Counted from the stretch's first letter, positions 41,923 through 51,840 are shown. The stretch: 64,000 nucleotides of DNA from Halomonas sp. 328 (GCF_015645095.1 NZ_JADOTW010000006.1:1-64000), one strand, 5' to 3'. The notes: a model not told the origin generated them from the letters alone. A program made the numbers and translations.

Positions 41923-41960
41923 CCATTCGACTGCGCTGGTCATACGGGGGACACAGATAC

Positions 41961-41985
41961 GACAACGCCCTCACGAGGAGGGCGT
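41961..41985 (-). terminator. terminator after purC
   Basis: ACGCCCTC with GAGGGCGT (41965-41972, 41978-41985) 24 nt after the purC stop on the minus strand, followed by TTGTCG. Confidence 0.55.
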
Positions 41986-42008
41986 CATCTTGAGCTGCGG
42001 CGCAGGGA

Positions 42009-42722
42009 TCAGCTGAATTCGACGCCGATCCGACGGCCCACTTCCTCGTAGGCCTCGATCACCCCGCCCAGGCCCTGGCGGAAGCGGTCCTTGTCGAGCT
42101 TCTCGCGGGTCTCGGCGTCCCACAGGCGGCAACCGTCCGGGGAGAACTCATCGCCCAGCACGATCGCGCCGTGGAAGAGGCCGAATTCCAGCTTGTAGTC
42201 CACCAGCAGCATGCCGCCGTCGGCGAACAGCTGCTGGAGCACCGCGTTGACCTTGAAGGTCAGCGCCTTCATCTCGGCCAGCTGCTCGGGGGTCGCCCAG
42301 CCGAAGGTCTCGGCCAGGGACTCGTTGATCATGGGGTCGCCCTTCTCGTCGTTCTTGAGGAACAGCTCGAAGGTGGGCGGCGTCAGGGCCTGACCCTCCT
42401 CTACGCCCAGGCGCTTGACCAGGCTGCCGGCGGCGATATTGCGCACCACGCACTCCACCGGAATCATCTCCAGCTTCTTGACCACGCACTCGGTGTCGGA
42501 GAGCAGGGTCTCGAAGTGGGTGGGAATGCCCGCCGCCTGGAGCTTCTCCATGATGAAGGCATTGAAGCGGTTGTTGACCATGCCCTTGCGCTCCAGGGCC
42601 TCCTTCTTCTTGCCATCGAAGGCGCTGGTGTCATCGCGGAAGGTGAGCACCAGGCGATCCGGGTCATCGGTGAGGTAAACCGACTTGGCCTTGCCGGCGT
42701 AGAGTTCTTGACGCTTTTCCAT
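42009..42722 (-). CDS. purC: phosphoribosylaminoimidazole-succinocarboxamide synthase
   Basis: SAICAR synthetase of 237 residues in purine synthesis, joining aspartate to [14 protein letters not shown] is the ATP-binding start; [17 protein letters not shown] and [11 protein letters not shown] are family signatures. The start at 42722 ([10 protein letters not shown]) is the usual N-terminus. It ends the dapA-bamC-MBL-purC cluster, conserved in gammaproteobacteria. Confidence 0.97.
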   Translation of the reverse strand: MEKRQELYAGKAKSVYLTDDPDRLVLTFRDDTSAFDGKKKEALERKGMVNNRFNAFIMEKLQAAGIPTHFETLLSDTECVVKKLEMIPVECVVRNIAAGSLVKRLGVEEGQALTPPTFELFLKNDEKGDPMINESLAETFGWATPEQLAEMKALTFKVNAVLQQLFADGGMLLVDYKLEFGLFHGAIVLGDEFSPDGCRLWDAETREKLDKDRFRQGLGGVIEAYEEVGRRIGVEFS

Positions 42723-42783
42723 GGGAATCTCCGAAGATGGACACGGATGGGTGCTGACCGGCATCGGCAGCGGTAATTAAGGA

Positions 42784-43578
42784 TCAGGCGATGGTCTGCC
42801 AGCCCAGGCCCTCGTCCTGGGCGGCCACCTTCAGCCGGGAGTCGTCACCGTCGAGCAGTGGCACCAGGGCCGCCAGGGCCAGCTCGGGGCGGTTGTTATG
42901 CTCCGACAAGTGGGAGCAGATAATGCGCTGCAGGCGATCCAGCCCCAGCCCCTGGAGCAATCGGGCCGCCTGGACATTGGCCAGGTGCCCCCAGTCGCCA
43001 CCGACGCGGCGCTTGAGCCGCGGCGGATAGGGCCCCTCGGCGAGCAGCCGGCGATCGTGGTTGCACTCCAGGATCAGCGCATCGCAACCGCGAAAGGCCT
43101 CCACCACATGAGCACTGGGGTGGCCCAGGTCGGTGAGCACCCCGAGCCGGCGACCGGCCCCCGAGAGGCAGAATTGTACCGGTTCTCGGGCGTCATGGGG
43201 TACGGTCACCGGCTCGATTTCCAGGCCCTTGATGGCGAAGCGCGCCTGAGGGGTGATCCAGTGGTGACGCGGCACCCGCCCCAGGCGGCCGGCACGCCAG
43301 GTGCCCGGGGTCAGGTAGACCGGAATATCGTGGCGCCGGGCCAGGGGCCCGACGCCACCGATATGATCGCCATGCTCGTGGGTGACCAGGATGGCGTCGA
43401 GCTGCCCGGGGTGTAGCCCCAGGACGGCCAAGCGCCGCTCGGCCTCGCGCATGGTAAAGCCGCAGTCGATCAGCAGCCGCGTCTCGCCGTCGCTGACCAG
43501 GGTGGCATTGCCCTTGCTGCCGCTACCCAGGGAGGCGAAGCTCAAGCGCCCCGCCTCGGGAAGGCTCGCCTCGTCCAT
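42784..43578 (-). CDS. MBL-fold metallo-hydrolase, YycJ/WalJ-like
   Basis: A 264-residue metallo-beta-lactamase-fold hydrolase. SLGSGSKGNATLV is the YycJ-type start; VTHEHGDHIGG is the dinuclear zinc motif; DLGHPS, ILECNHD and CSHLSEHNN complete the metal ligands. Substrate unknown, possibly a nucleic acid or phosphodiester by family resemblance. Its ATG overlaps the bamC stop. Confidence 0.88.
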   Translation of the reverse strand: MDEASLPEAGRLSFASLGSGSKGNATLVSDGETRLLIDCGFTMREAERRLAVLGLHPGQLDAILVTHEHGDHIGGVGPLARRHDIPVYLTPGTWRAGRLGRVPRHHWITPQARFAIKGLEIEPVTVPHDAREPVQFCLSGAGRRLGVLTDLGHPSAHVVEAFRGCDALILECNHDRRLLAEGPYPPRLKRRVGGDWGHLANVQAARLLQGLGLDRLQRIICSHLSEHNNRPELALAALVPLLDGDDSRLKVAAQDEGLGWQTIA

Positions 43579-44528
43579 CAGCGCAGCAGGTCGGCGAGGC
43601 GCTCCAGCAGCTCGCGCTGATCGTCACCGGTGAAGCGCCGCTCGCTGGCGTTGATGGCCCGCACCCGGCTCTGCCCGGGACCAGCCTCCTCCACCACCAG
43701 GCGGATCTCCTGGCTCATCTGGCGCACGTCCGGGCTCAGCACGATGGCCACGAAGCCGCGGCCCCGCTCGCTCTCGGTCATGTAGTCGACCAGGAAGGCA
43801 CGACCATTGGGGTCGCGCTCCAGCAATAGCTGGCGGTTCTCTTCGTCGAAATTGGCCTCGAGCAGGTGGCTCAGCTCGCCCCAGACCCGCTCGGCCTCCG
43901 CCGGCACGCTCAGTGCCCAACCCTCGCCGGCGGGCTCCACCGCCAGGGTCGGCGCCGCGGCCTCGGCACGGGTGGCCAGGGCCGAGGCGCTGGCACTCTG
44001 TCCCTGCATCTCGAAATAGCCGCTCAGGGCGCTCAGGCAGGCGGCATGATTCCCACCGGCGACCTCGCAACGCACCTCGCTGGCACCGCCGCGCAGGGCC
44101 CCCTGCACCGAGAAGCGTGCCTGGGGGGTGTCGATCGCCCCCTGGCGGGCGTCACGACCGGTGACGGTCAGGCCCTGGCGCTCGACGAACTCCTCCAGCA
44201 TCGACCACACCGCCGCCGGCGCCGCGGCGACCACCAGCCAGCGACTGTCGCCGCGTTCGCGGGACTCGACGAAGGCCTCGGGGGTGCGACGCACCGCGCT
44301 ACCCGGCACCGGGCGGGGGGCCGCCTCCGTCGTGGCGGCGATGCGCCCCTGAGGCACGGGCATGGCGCCGGCATGGGTATCTAGGCCACCCGGCAGGCGC
44401 AGCGGCTCGGCGATCTCCGCCTCGGCATAGTCGATATTGCGATCGTGATAGTAACCATCGCGGGCGCAACCGGCGGTCGCCAGGGCCAGAGCCACGACCA
44501 GCGGGGTCCATTTCAGCGCAGGGTTCAT
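43578..44528 (-). CDS. bamC: outer membrane protein assembly factor BamC (NlpB), lipoprotein
   Basis: A 316-residue lipoprotein of the BAM complex. The signal peptide ends in the lipobox ATAGC (Cys about residue 21), followed by an unstructured stretch with DYAEAEIAEPLRLPGGLD, which in E. coli BamC binds BamD. Two helix-grip domains follow. Location after dapA supports the call strongly. The start at 44528 (MNPALKW) is chosen for the signal peptide. Confidence 0.92.
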   Translation of the reverse strand: MNPALKWTPLVVALALATAGCARDGYYHDRNIDYAEAEIAEPLRLPGGLDTHAGAMPVPQGRIAATTEAAPRPVPGSAVRRTPEAFVESRERGDSRWLVVAAAPAAVWSMLEEFVERQGLTVTGRDARQGAIDTPQARFSVQGALRGGASEVRCEVAGGNHAACLSALSGYFEMQGQSASASALATRAEAAAPTLAVEPAGEGWALSVPAEAERVWGELSHLLEANFDEENRQLLLERDPNGRAFLVDYMTESERGRGFVAIVLSPDVRQMSQEIRLVVEEAGPGQSRVRAINASERRFTGDDQRELLERLADLLR

Positions 44529-44566
44529 GCATCCACCTTGAGTTGTCTTGCCGGTGTCGCCCGGGT

Positions 44567-45451
44567 TCAGGATTCGATCAGGCCCGCCAGTTGCAGGGCC
44601 TCGCTCACCGTGGAGTGGTACTTCTCGGAGAGCCAGGTCAGGGGCAGACGGATACCGGCCTCGGCCAGGCCCATGCGGTGCAGGGCCCACTTGACCGGGA
44701 TCGGGTTGGACTCGACGCCCAGCACGGTATGCAGCGGCATCAGTCGGGTGTTGATCTGGTGGGCCCGCTCGGCATCGCCGGCCATGGCGGTGACACAGAG
44801 GTCGTGCATGGCCCGGGGTGCCACATTGGCGGTCACCGAGATATCGCCGTGGCCGCCCATCAGCATGTAGTCACAGGCGGTGCCGTCGTCGCCGGAGTAG
44901 AGCATGAAGTCGCTGCCCTTGAGGCGGCTGATCAGCTCCTGGGCGCGCTCCAGGTTGCCGGTGGCATCCTTGAGGCCGACGATATTGTCCACCTCGGCCA
45001 GGCGCAGCACCGTCTCGTTATAGAGATCGGAACAGGTCCGCCCCGGCACGTTGTAGAGGATCACCGGCAGTTGGCTGCCCTCGGCCACCGCCTTGAAGTG
45101 GCGATAGAGCCCTTCCTGGGTGGGCTTGTTGTAGTAGGGGCAGACCGACAGGCAGTAGTCGGCGCCGACCTCGCTGGCGTAGCGAGCCAGCTCCACCGCC
45201 TCGGAGGTGGCATTGGCCCCGGTCCCGGCGATCACCGGGATGCGGCCATTGACCTCCTCCACCACGGTGCGAATCACGTCGAAGTGCTCGGCGAAGGACA
45301 TGGTGGTGGGCTCGCCGGTGGTGCCGGCGGCGACGATGCCGTCGGTACCATTCTCCAGGTGGAAATTGACCAGGCGACGCAGCGCCTCCCAGTCGATCTC
45401 GCCATCCACCTTCATGGGCGTCGCCAGGGCGACGATACTGCCTGTGATCAT
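44567..45451 (-). CDS. dapA: 4-hydroxy-tetrahydrodipicolinate synthase
   Basis: A 294-residue aldolase-type enzyme joining pyruvate and aspartate semialdehyde in lysine and diaminopimelate synthesis. The Schiff-base Lys161 is in VGLKDATG, Tyr133 in LYNVPGRT, and Thr44/Thr45 in AAGTTGE, at the same numbers as in E. coli. The start at 45451 follows a GAGAGGAAA ribosome site. First gene of the cluster with bamC. Confidence 0.97.
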   Translation of the reverse strand: MITGSIVALATPMKVDGEIDWEALRRLVNFHLENGTDGIVAAGTTGEPTTMSFAEHFDVIRTVVEEVNGRIPVIAGTGANATSEAVELARYASEVGADYCLSVCPYYNKPTQEGLYRHFKAVAEGSQLPVILYNVPGRTCSDLYNETVLRLAEVDNIVGLKDATGNLERAQELISRLKGSDFMLYSGDDGTACDYMLMGGHGDISVTANVAPRAMHDLCVTAMAGDAERAHQINTRLMPLHTVLGVESNPIPVKWALHRMGLAEAGIRLPLTWLSEKYHSTVSEALQLAGLIES

Positions 45452-45603
45452 GATCTTTCCTCTCAAATCGACAACCGCCTCGGCCCCTGGCCGCAACGCG
45501 GCGGCACGACCCGGCTTGGCGCAGGGCGCCCAATAGGCCTAGATGGTACTCAGGCGACGAAAGTCTGTACAGAACCGAAGGCGGGCTTCCACGGGATTGG
45601 CCC

Positions 45604-45632
45604 TTTACAGCGCCGACCGCCTTGCGTGTAAT
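45604..45632 (+). promoter_or_regulatory. sigma-70 promoter of bcp
   Basis: TTTACA, 17-bp spacer, TGTAAT: 10 of 12 consensus bases, 43 nt upstream of the bcp start. Confidence 0.65.
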
Positions 45633-45675
45633 CGAGGCCTTCGCATGGATTTCACCGACTCAGGAGTCTCGTCAC

Positions 45676-46152
45676 ATGAGCGTCAGCATCGATCAACCGG
45701 TTCCCGACTTCACCGCCCAGGCCACCGGCGACACCACCGTCAATCTCGCCGACCTCAGGGGCAAGCAGGTGGTGATCTACTTCTATCCCAAGGCCAGCAC
45801 CCCGGGCTGCACCACCGAAGGCGGCGACTTCCGTGACCGCAAGGCGGCATTCGAGGCCGCCAACACGGTGATCCTCGGCGTCTCCCGGGACGGCATCCGC
45901 GCCCAGGAGAACTTCAAGGCCAAGCAGGCCTTCAACTTCGAACTGATCTCCGACAAGGACGAGGCGGTGTGCCGGCTCTTCGATGTCATCAAGCTGAAGA
46001 AGCTCTACGGCAAGGAGCACCTGGGGATAGAGCGCAGCACCTTCCTGATCGATGCCGACGGCAAGCTGGCCCGGGAGTGGCGCAAGGTCAAGGTGGCCGG
46101 CCATGCCCAGGAGGTGCTGGAGGCGGCCCAGGGCCTGCACGCCGGCGACTGA
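45676..46152 (+). CDS. bcp: thioredoxin-dependent peroxiredoxin, Bcp/PrxQ type
   Basis: A 158-residue peroxiredoxin reducing hydroperoxides. The peroxidatic Cys45 is in PKASTPGCTTEG. The second cysteine found five residues later in E. coli Bcp is replaced by Gly, so this is a form without that resolving residue; Cys104 in EAVCRLF is another cysteine. The start at 45676 (MSVSIDQPVPDF) has GGAG upstream and a good promoter. Convergent with the AI-2E-type permease. Confidence 0.94.
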   Translation: MSVSIDQPVPDFTAQATGDTTVNLADLRGKQVVIYFYPKASTPGCTTEGGDFRDRKAAFEAANTVILGVSRDGIRAQENFKAKQAFNFELISDKDEAVCRLFDVIKLKKLYGKEHLGIERSTFLIDADGKLAREWRKVKVAGHAQEVLEAAQGLHAGD

Positions 46153-46163
46153 GCCAGTCCCAA

Positions 46164-46187
46164 GGCGCCGCCGCGGGCGGCGGCGCC
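46164..46187. terminator. hairpin between bcp and the permease
   Basis: A 10-bp GC-only stem (46164-46173 with 46178-46187) lies between two convergent genes; no T-run on either strand. Confidence 0.45.
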
Positions 46188-46188
46188 A

Positions 46189-47292
46189 TCACTTCTCCAG
46201 CGACTCCTCCACCGCCTGGGACGAAGCATCCCGCTGACGAATGCTGCGTGGCCAGGCCTGCACGAGGGCCTTGAGCAGGGTCGCCAGGGGAATGGCGAAG
46301 AAGATCCCCCAGAAGCCCCAGATGCCACCGAAGAAGAGCACCGCCACGATGATCGACACCGGGTGCAGGTTGACCGCCTCGGAGAAGAGAATCGGCACCA
46401 GCACATTGCCATCCAGGGCCTGGATCACCCCATAGGCGATCAGCACATAGGCAAATTCGCTGGTCATGCCGAAATGGAAGCCGGCCACCGCCGCCACCGG
46501 CAGGGTCGCCACGGCGGCACCGATATAGGGCACCAGCACCGAGAAGCCCACCAGCACCGCCAGCAGGGCCGAATAGGGCAGGCCGAAGAAGGCGAAGGTG
46601 AGGAAGGAGACGGTGCCGACGATGATGATCTCGATGAACTTGCCACGCACATAGTTGGCGATCTGATCGTCCATCTCGTTCCAGATGCGCGTCATCAGCG
46701 TGCGCTTCTGGGGCAGCAGCGAGAGGCTGAAGTCCACCAGCCGCTGGCGATCCTTGAGCAGGAAGAAGACCAGGATCGGCACCAGCACCAGGTAGATGAT
46801 CAGCGACAGGACATTGCCCAGCGACGCCAGCGACAGGGTCAGGGCTCGCTGTCCGAACTGGGTCATCTCGCGCCCGGCCACGGCGATCCAGTTCTGGATC
46901 TGGTCCGGGGTGATCAGCTGCGGGTAACGCTCCTGAAGGTCATCCAGCAGCAACTGGCCGCTGGCGAACATGCGTGGCGCCTCCTGCACCAGGCCCACCA
47001 ACTGGTTCCAGATCAGCGGCATCAGGATCAGGGCCAGGGCCAGCAACAGGCCGATAAAGCCCAGGAAGACCACGCTCACCGCCAGCAGATGCGGGGCCCC
47101 ACGACGCTCCAGCCAGTTCACCGCTCCCTGCAAGAGGAAGGCGATCACCAGAGAGGTGAAGAAGGGCGCCAGCATCTTGCCCAGCCAGATCACCGCGGCG
47201 AAGCCGAGCACCAGCACCACCAGCAGAATCACCGCCTCCTCGTCGGAGAAGTAACGCTCCATCCAGCCCTTGAAGACGGACCTGAGGGTCAT
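46189..47292 (-). CDS. AI-2E family transporter (PerM-like)
   Basis: A 367-residue permease with about eight membrane helices and the family C-terminal motif (VLVPILFSEAVNLHPVSIIV followed by GGIWGFWGIFFAIPLATLLKA). Members export small molecules or ions, such as AI-2 or Na+; the substrate cannot be read from sequence. The ATG overlaps the stop of the TusA-like gene, so the two are coupled. A paralogue lies at 51984. Confidence 0.9.
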   Translation of the reverse strand: MTLRSVFKGWMERYFSDEEAVILLVVLVLGFAAVIWLGKMLAPFFTSLVIAFLLQGAVNWLERRGAPHLLAVSVVFLGFIGLLLALALILMPLIWNQLVGLVQEAPRMFASGQLLLDDLQERYPQLITPDQIQNWIAVAGREMTQFGQRALTLSLASLGNVLSLIIYLVLVPILVFFLLKDRQRLVDFSLSLLPQKRTLMTRIWNEMDDQIANYVRGKFIEIIIVGTVSFLTFAFFGLPYSALLAVLVGFSVLVPYIGAAVATLPVAAVAGFHFGMTSEFAYVLIAYGVIQALDGNVLVPILFSEAVNLHPVSIIVAVLFFGGIWGFWGIFFAIPLATLLKALVQAWPRSIRQRDASSQAVEESLEK

Positions 47293-47540
47293 GAGGCAGT
47301 CACTCCGTCGGCCTTACGCAGCCAGTAATAGTAGACGCCGTCGCGCTCCTCCCGCGCCGGCATGCTATGCCCGCTATGGGCCACGAAGGTCTCGAAGTCG
47401 GCCCAGGAACCGGCGTCGGTGGCTCGCACCTCCAGCAACTGGCCGGGCTGCAGACGGGATAGCGCCTGCTTGGCCTTGAGCAATGGCAGGGGGCAAGGCA
47501 GGCCACAGGCATCGAGAAGATCATCGGGTTGCAGCGCCAT
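47289..47540 (-). CDS. sulfurtransferase TusA family protein
   Basis: An 83-residue TusA-like protein with the CPxP-type motif LDACGLPCPLPLLKAKQAL (active Cys in GLPCPLP). It probably relays sulfur as a persulfide. The start at 47540 is the family N-terminus. It overlaps the PerM-like gene by four bases. Confidence 0.9.
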   Translation of the reverse strand: MALQPDDLLDACGLPCPLPLLKAKQALSRLQPGQLLEVRATDAGSWADFETFVAHSGHSMPAREERDGVYYYWLRKADGVTAS

Positions 47541-47618
47541 GGGTTCTCCCGGAACATTGGATAAAGACAGGCAGGGGCAGGGCCCCAAGGATTTAAAGGC
47601 ACTTTGCCGGAGGAAGCA

Positions 47619-49112
47619 ATGTCAGAACAAGGCCCCTGCCACTCCAAACGCCGTTCGGGATTCGCCATGCCACGCACCCTCGCCCCCCTGCTTCTCGCTA
47701 CCAGCCTGCTGCTGGGCAGCGGCGCCACCGCCCAGACCCAGGCCAGCGACGCCGGCCTGCCCAGCCTGGGCGGGGCCCATGCCAGCCTGTCATTGGGCGA
47801 GGAGCATCGCCTGGGGCGTGCCTGGCTGCGCCAGTTCCGGGCCCGGGCGCCGCTCTGGCACGATGCCCACGCCCAGGCCTATGTCGAGCGCCAGCTGGCT
47901 CGCCTGGCTCCCCATAGCGACCTGCCCGACACTCGTACCCTGGTGGTCCTGGTGGATAGCCACCAGCTCAACGCCTTCGCCGTGCCCGGTGGCGTGATCG
48001 GCGTCAATGCCGGCCTCTTCGCCTTCGCCGAGGATGGCGATGCCTTCGCCTCGGTGATCGCCCACGAGCTGGGCCACCTCTCCCAGCGCCACCATGCACG
48101 GCGCATGGAGCGGGCCGAGCAGACCCAGGTGCCGGCCATGGCCGCCTTCCTCGCCGGCATGCTGATCGCCGCCAGCGGTGGCGGCGATGCCGGCATGGGC
48201 GTGGCCATGGGCTCCCAGGCGGCCTTTATCCAGGACCAGCTCGCCTACTCCCGGCGCTTCGAGCAGGAGGCCGACCGCATCGGCCTGCAAGCCATGGCCC
48301 GGGCCGGCATCGACCCCCAAGCCATGGTGCGCATGCTGCGTGCCATGCACCGCCTGGTCAGCCTGCAGGGCGGCATGCCGCCGGAGTTCCTGCTGACCCA
48401 CCCCCTCACCGAATCGCGGCTCAGCGACGTGGAGGCCCGGGCCGGCCAGCTGAGCGTCGATACGCCCCGGGACGAAGGCCCGCTCTACGCCATGATCCGC
48501 GCCCGGGCCCTGCTGGCCATTCATCGGCAGGAGCCGGCTCGCGCCCTGACCCGACTGGAGGGCGGCGACACCCAGGCCCGCCGCTACCTGGAGGCGCTGG
48601 TCGCCGCCGAGGCGGGCCGGGTGAGCGAGGCCCTGTCGCAGCTGGACGCCCTGGCCCGGGAGCTCCCCGACCTGCCCCTGCTGCCGGCCAGCGCCGCCGA
48701 GGTGGCCTTCGCCGCGGGTCGCACCGAGGAGGCCCTGGAGCGCAGCCGGCGGCTGCTGCGCCTGATGCCCGACTACCTGCCCACCCAGCGCCTGCAGGCC
48801 GAGGCCCTGCTGCAGCAGGACGCCGACCAGGCCTATCACGCCCTGCGCCGGCTCACCGAGCAGTACCCCGAGGATCCCCAGGCCTTCGCCCTGCTGGCGG
48901 AAGCCGCCGGGCGCAGCGGTCGCGAGGCCTGGGGCCACCTGGCCCGGGCCGAACACCTGCAGCTCAGCGGCGAGATCGATCGCGCCATTCGTCAGTTGGA
49001 GATCGCCGAGCGAGTGGCCGGCATCGCCGGCGACCCCGGCGCCACGGCACGCATCCAGCAGCGCCGCGACGACTTTCTCGGCTACCGGGAAACGCTGGAG
49101 AAGTTTCAATAA
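47619..49112 (+). CDS. bepA: M48-family periplasmic metalloprotease/chaperone BepA
   Basis: A 497-residue protein with an N-terminal signal peptide (LAPLLLATSLLLGSGATAQ), an M48 peptidase domain with HELGH (His149, Glu150, His153) and the third zinc ligand in QEADRIG, then C-terminal TPR repeats (from about residue 300). BepA guides or degrades LptD and BAM substrates at the outer membrane. The ATG at 47619 follows AGGAAG. It fits with bamC in the same window. A strong terminator follows. Confidence 0.94.
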   Translation: MSEQGPCHSKRRSGFAMPRTLAPLLLATSLLLGSGATAQTQASDAGLPSLGGAHASLSLGEEHRLGRAWLRQFRARAPLWHDAHAQAYVERQLARLAPHSDLPDTRTLVVLVDSHQLNAFAVPGGVIGVNAGLFAFAEDGDAFASVIAHELGHLSQRHHARRMERAEQTQVPAMAAFLAGMLIAASGGGDAGMGVAMGSQAAFIQDQLAYSRRFEQEADRIGLQAMARAGIDPQAMVRMLRAMHRLVSLQGGMPPEFLLTHPLTESRLSDVEARAGQLSVDTPRDEGPLYAMIRARALLAIHRQEPARALTRLEGGDTQARRYLEALVAAEAGRVSEALSQLDALARELPDLPLLPASAAEVAFAAGRTEEALERSRRLLRLMPDYLPTQRLQAEALLQQDADQAYHALRRLTEQYPEDPQAFALLAEAAGRSGREAWGHLARAEHLQLSGEIDRAIRQLEIAERVAGIAGDPGATARIQQRRDDFLGYRETLEKFQ

Positions 49113-49134
49113 AGCTGGAAGCTGCCTAAATGAC

Positions 49135-49169
49135 ACCGCCTCCGAGGCAAGACCTCGGAGGCGGTTTTT
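49135..49169. terminator. terminator after bepA, shared with nadA
   Basis: A perfect 13-bp stem (49135-49147 with 49153-49165, loop CAAGA) and a TTTTTC tail on the plus strand. bepA and nadA converge here. Confidence 0.85.
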
Positions 49170-49219
49170 CTTCCAGCTTCAGGCTTCCAGGCGCGAAGCG
49201 CCGCTCTTCCAGCTGAGCG

Positions 49220-50248
49220 CTAGCGCTGGAAGTTGAGCATCCGCTCCAGGGGCTTGAGGGCGGCGTGGCGCAGGGCGTCATCGACATGGATCTCGCCGCC
49301 ACCGTCGCGCAGGGCGCCGACCAGGTTATCCAGGGCGTTCATGGCCATCCAGGGGCAGTGGGCGCAGCTCTTGCAGGTGGCGCCCTTGCCGGCGGTGGGC
49401 GCCTCGAAGAGGGTCTTCTCCGGCACCGCCTGCTGCATCTTGAAGAAGATGCCCCGGTCGGTGGCCACGATCAGCTTGTCCTGGGGCAGCGCTTGCGCGG
49501 CCTTGATCAGCTGGGAGGTGGAGCCCGCCACATCGGCTAGCTGCACCACCGCCTCCGGCGACTCCGGGTGCACCAGCACCGCCGCCTCCGGGTAGAGGGC
49601 CTTGAGGTCCTCGATGCCCTTGGCCTTGAACTCCTCGTGGACGATGCAGGCACCGTCCCAGAGCAGCATATCGGCGCCGGTCTGCTTCTGGATATAGCCC
49701 CCCAGGTGCTTGTCCGGGGCCCAGAGGATCTTCTCGCCCTTGGCGTGCAGGTGTTCGATCACGTCCACGGCGATGGCGGAGGTCACCACCCAGTCGGCAC
49801 GCGCCTTGACCGCCGCCGAGGTGTTGGCATAGACCACCACGGTGCGGTCGGGATGCTGGTCGCAGAAGGCGCTGAACTCATCCGCTGGGCAGCCCACGTC
49901 CAGGGAGCAGGTGGCCTCCAGGGTGGGCATCAGCACGCGCTTCTCCGGGGAGAGGATCTTGGCGGTCTCGCCCATGAAGCGCACCCCGGCCACCACCAGG
50001 GTATCGGCCTCGTGGCGGGCGCCGAAGCGCGCCATCTCCAGGGAGTCGGCCACGCAGCCGCCGGTCTCTTCGGCGAGCTGCTGGATGGCATCATCGGTGT
50101 AATAGTGTGCCACCAGGACGGCGTTATTGGCTTTCAGCAGGCGCTTGATCTCTTCGACCCGCGCCTCGTCCTCGGCGGGAATCCGCGTGGGGCAATAGGC
50201 TCGAGCCAGATGCTCACGCACCTCGGCCCGGGAAGTCATGATCGTCAT
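49220..50248 (-). CDS. nadA: quinolinate synthase
   Basis: An Fe-S enzyme of 342 residues that makes quinolinate from iminoaspartate and dihydroxyacetone phosphate. Cluster cysteines lie in [10 protein letters not shown] and CKSCAHCPW, with [10 protein letters not shown] and HPESPEAVV substrate motifs. Three starts are possible: GTG 50260, ATG 50248 and ATG 50239; I choose 50248 but no strong ribosome site decides. Works with nadC. Confidence 0.93.
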   Translation of the reverse strand: MTIMTSRAEVREHLARAYCPTRIPAEDEARVEEIKRLLKANNAVLVAHYYTDDAIQQLAEETGGCVADSLEMARFGARHEADTLVVAGVRFMGETAKILSPEKRVLMPTLEATCSLDVGCPADEFSAFCDQHPDRTVVVYANTSAAVKARADWVVTSAIAVDVIEHLHAKGEKILWAPDKHLGGYIQKQTGADMLLWDGACIVHEEFKAKGIEDLKALYPEAAVLVHPESPEAVVQLADVAGSTSQLIKAAQALPQDKLIVATDRGIFFKMQQAVPEKTLFEAPTAGKGATCKSCAHCPWMAMNALDNLVGALRDGGGEIHVDDALRHAALKPLERMLNFQR

Positions 50249-50260
50249 CGTGTCTACCAC

Positions 50261-50800
50261 TGTGACTGGCAGGGGCTCCCCCTGCGTTTCACCAGGTACC
50301 GTGCTTGCGCGCTCCGCGCAGGACGATACGCCAGAGGGTCAACCCTTGCGTCTCTCGCCATGGTCGACCCGAATCCCTATTCTAGACTAGAAAGGTGGGG
50401 TATTGACCAGCCCCCGCCGGAAAAACACCATACGCGCCTGAGAGGGCACCTACCCGGCAGGATCGAGGGCACCCGAGGTGACGGCATCGATGCCGTCGGT
50501 GTCTCGGCGCACCGCCACCTACGGCGGCCAACTGTTCCGCCATCTATCGATGCTTCACGACATCGTGAAAGCCGGACAGTGACACGGGGTCGCCAAGCCA
50601 TCCAGCACGCCCCCTTCCAAGACGGCATTCGAGCGATTCTCGCGACTGTCCGACCCAGAGCCCAAGGGTAGATTGTCGACCACCTCACGTCCTGAAGTTT
50701 ACCGAGCCGTTCATCCTTCATACGACAGACTTTGCCGCCGGTAATGGTGACGACACTCTGCAACGTGACCCCGGACTACACCTCACCTTCGTAGCCGCAT
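50261..50800. other. 540-bp non-coding gap between nadA and csbD
   Basis: No credible gene; an open frame on the minus strand lacks a ribosome site and any recognisable domain. It holds a 13-nt palindrome TTCTAGACTAGAA (50381-50393) and a perfect 18-nt palindrome GACGGCATCGATGCCGTC (50480-50497). This gap marks the left border of the stress cluster. Confidence 0.6.
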
Positions 50801-51028
50801 CTACTTGTCGATTGGGTCGTTTAATGGTTCATCCCTGGCCTTCCTGGTTTCCTCCTTGTTTTTCCTGAGATCGCTCTTGATATCTCCATACTTTGCTTCG
50901 GCCTTGCCAGCATGCTTCTCCGCCTTACCCTGGTACTCCATGCCTTTATCGCCGGTCACCTTGCCCGCAGTCTCCTTGACTTTTCCCTTCGCCTCGTTGG
51001 TATGACCTTTAACCTGATTCTTGTTCAT
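50801..51028 (-). CDS. CsbD family stress protein
   Basis: A 75-residue hydrophilic protein with NQVKGHTNEAKGKVKETAGK, the CsbD signature, and a Lys/Glu-rich tail. CsbD proteins accumulate in general or envelope stress and resemble disordered protectants. The start at 51028 (MNKNQVKGH) is the family N-terminus. The AT-rich upstream region is shared with the divergent PRC-barrel gene and contains motif copy A (51267-51280). Confidence 0.92.
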   Translation of the reverse strand: MNKNQVKGHTNEAKGKVKETAGKVTGDKGMEYQGKAEKHAGKAEAKYGDIKSDLRKNKEETRKARDEPLNDPIDK

Positions 51029-51266
51029 GACCCGATCTCCAGATGATTGTTTCGCCTGGGTTATTCCTATCACCATGCACTCATATAGAGGCAGGATAAG
51101 ACGCCCAATATCTATATAGTTGAAGCTCGAGGCATGATCTGTGCGGCGCCCAACATATGCCGCATCATTTTTCCGACGAGCCTCCGAACAGACATCCCCG
51201 GAAGTGCGCCCCTGCAAGAGCGCCTTGACGGCTTATGGGAGGCGCATCACAAGACAACGCCCATGT

Positions 51267-51280
51267 GTTCGCCACCGCAC
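51267..51280 (+). promoter_or_regulatory. palindromic motif A (GTnCG-N4-CGnAC)
   Basis: GTTCGCCACCGCAC in the csbD/PRC-barrel intergenic region, 114 nt before the PRC start. The surrounding 70 nt also resembles the region at 53592-53665. Confidence 0.5.
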
Positions 51281-51393
51281 CGACAGAGCGTTTTCTTCTG
51301 CCCACTCTGAAATGGCATTCCCCGACTCGGGAACTGCACTCACGACCCAACAGGGTGCGGCAGACTGCCGACCTGTCAGAGGAGATGTAAACC

Positions 51394-51840
51394 ATGAAGA
51401 AACTAACCGCGCTGATCCTTTCCGCCACTCTTGCCCCGGCGTTGGCCCTGGGTACGGTCGCATTGGCAGAGGAGTACGGCGGAACGCAAGCCGAGCGGCA
51501 GGATGTCAGCGAGCAGCGCGCCGATAAGCAGCGGGCCGACGATCAGTTCATGGACCGCACCCCCGTGGGGGCGCTCTATGCCGCCGACGTCATCGGCAAG
51601 ACCGTCAGGCACCGCCAATCAGGCGATGACATCGGCGAGATCCAGGACCTGATCATCGGCGAAGACGGCCGCATCCTTGGCGCCGTGGTGAAGACGGGTG
51701 GCTTCCTCGGGCTCGGCGGACAGGACGTCAGCCTGGGCTGGGATCACCTGGAGCACACCATGGGAGATGACGAATCCATGTTCTACGTGGACATGGACGA
51801 GGAGATGCTGCGCAATGCCCCCGAGCACGAGCGCGACTGA
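51394..51840 (+). CDS. secreted PRC-barrel domain protein
   Basis: A 148-residue protein with a signal peptide (KKLTALILSATLAPALALGTVALAEE), a Gln/Asp-rich linker (residues about 30-50) and a PRC-barrel domain (AADVIGKTVRHRQSGDDIGE to WDHLEHTM). Such exported PRC-barrel proteins often accompany CsbD and stress genes in gammaproteobacteria; function not known. It has GGAGATG before the start and motif A upstream. Confidence 0.88.
   Translation: MKKLTALILSATLAPALALGTVALAEEYGGTQAERQDVSEQRADKQRADDQFMDRTPVGALYAADVIGKTVRHRQSGDDIGEIQDLIIGEDGRILGAVVKTGGFLGLGGQDVSLGWDHLEHTMGDDESMFYVDMDEEMLRNAPEHERD

Noticed and set aside
45565-45576. CTGTACAG as a LexA box near dapA/bcp
   Set aside because: LexA boxes need eight bases between CTGT and ACAG; here there are none.
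50377-50763. Minus-strand frame in the nadA-csbD gap
   Set aside because: No ribosome site, atypical Arg/Trp-rich composition, and no recognisable domain.
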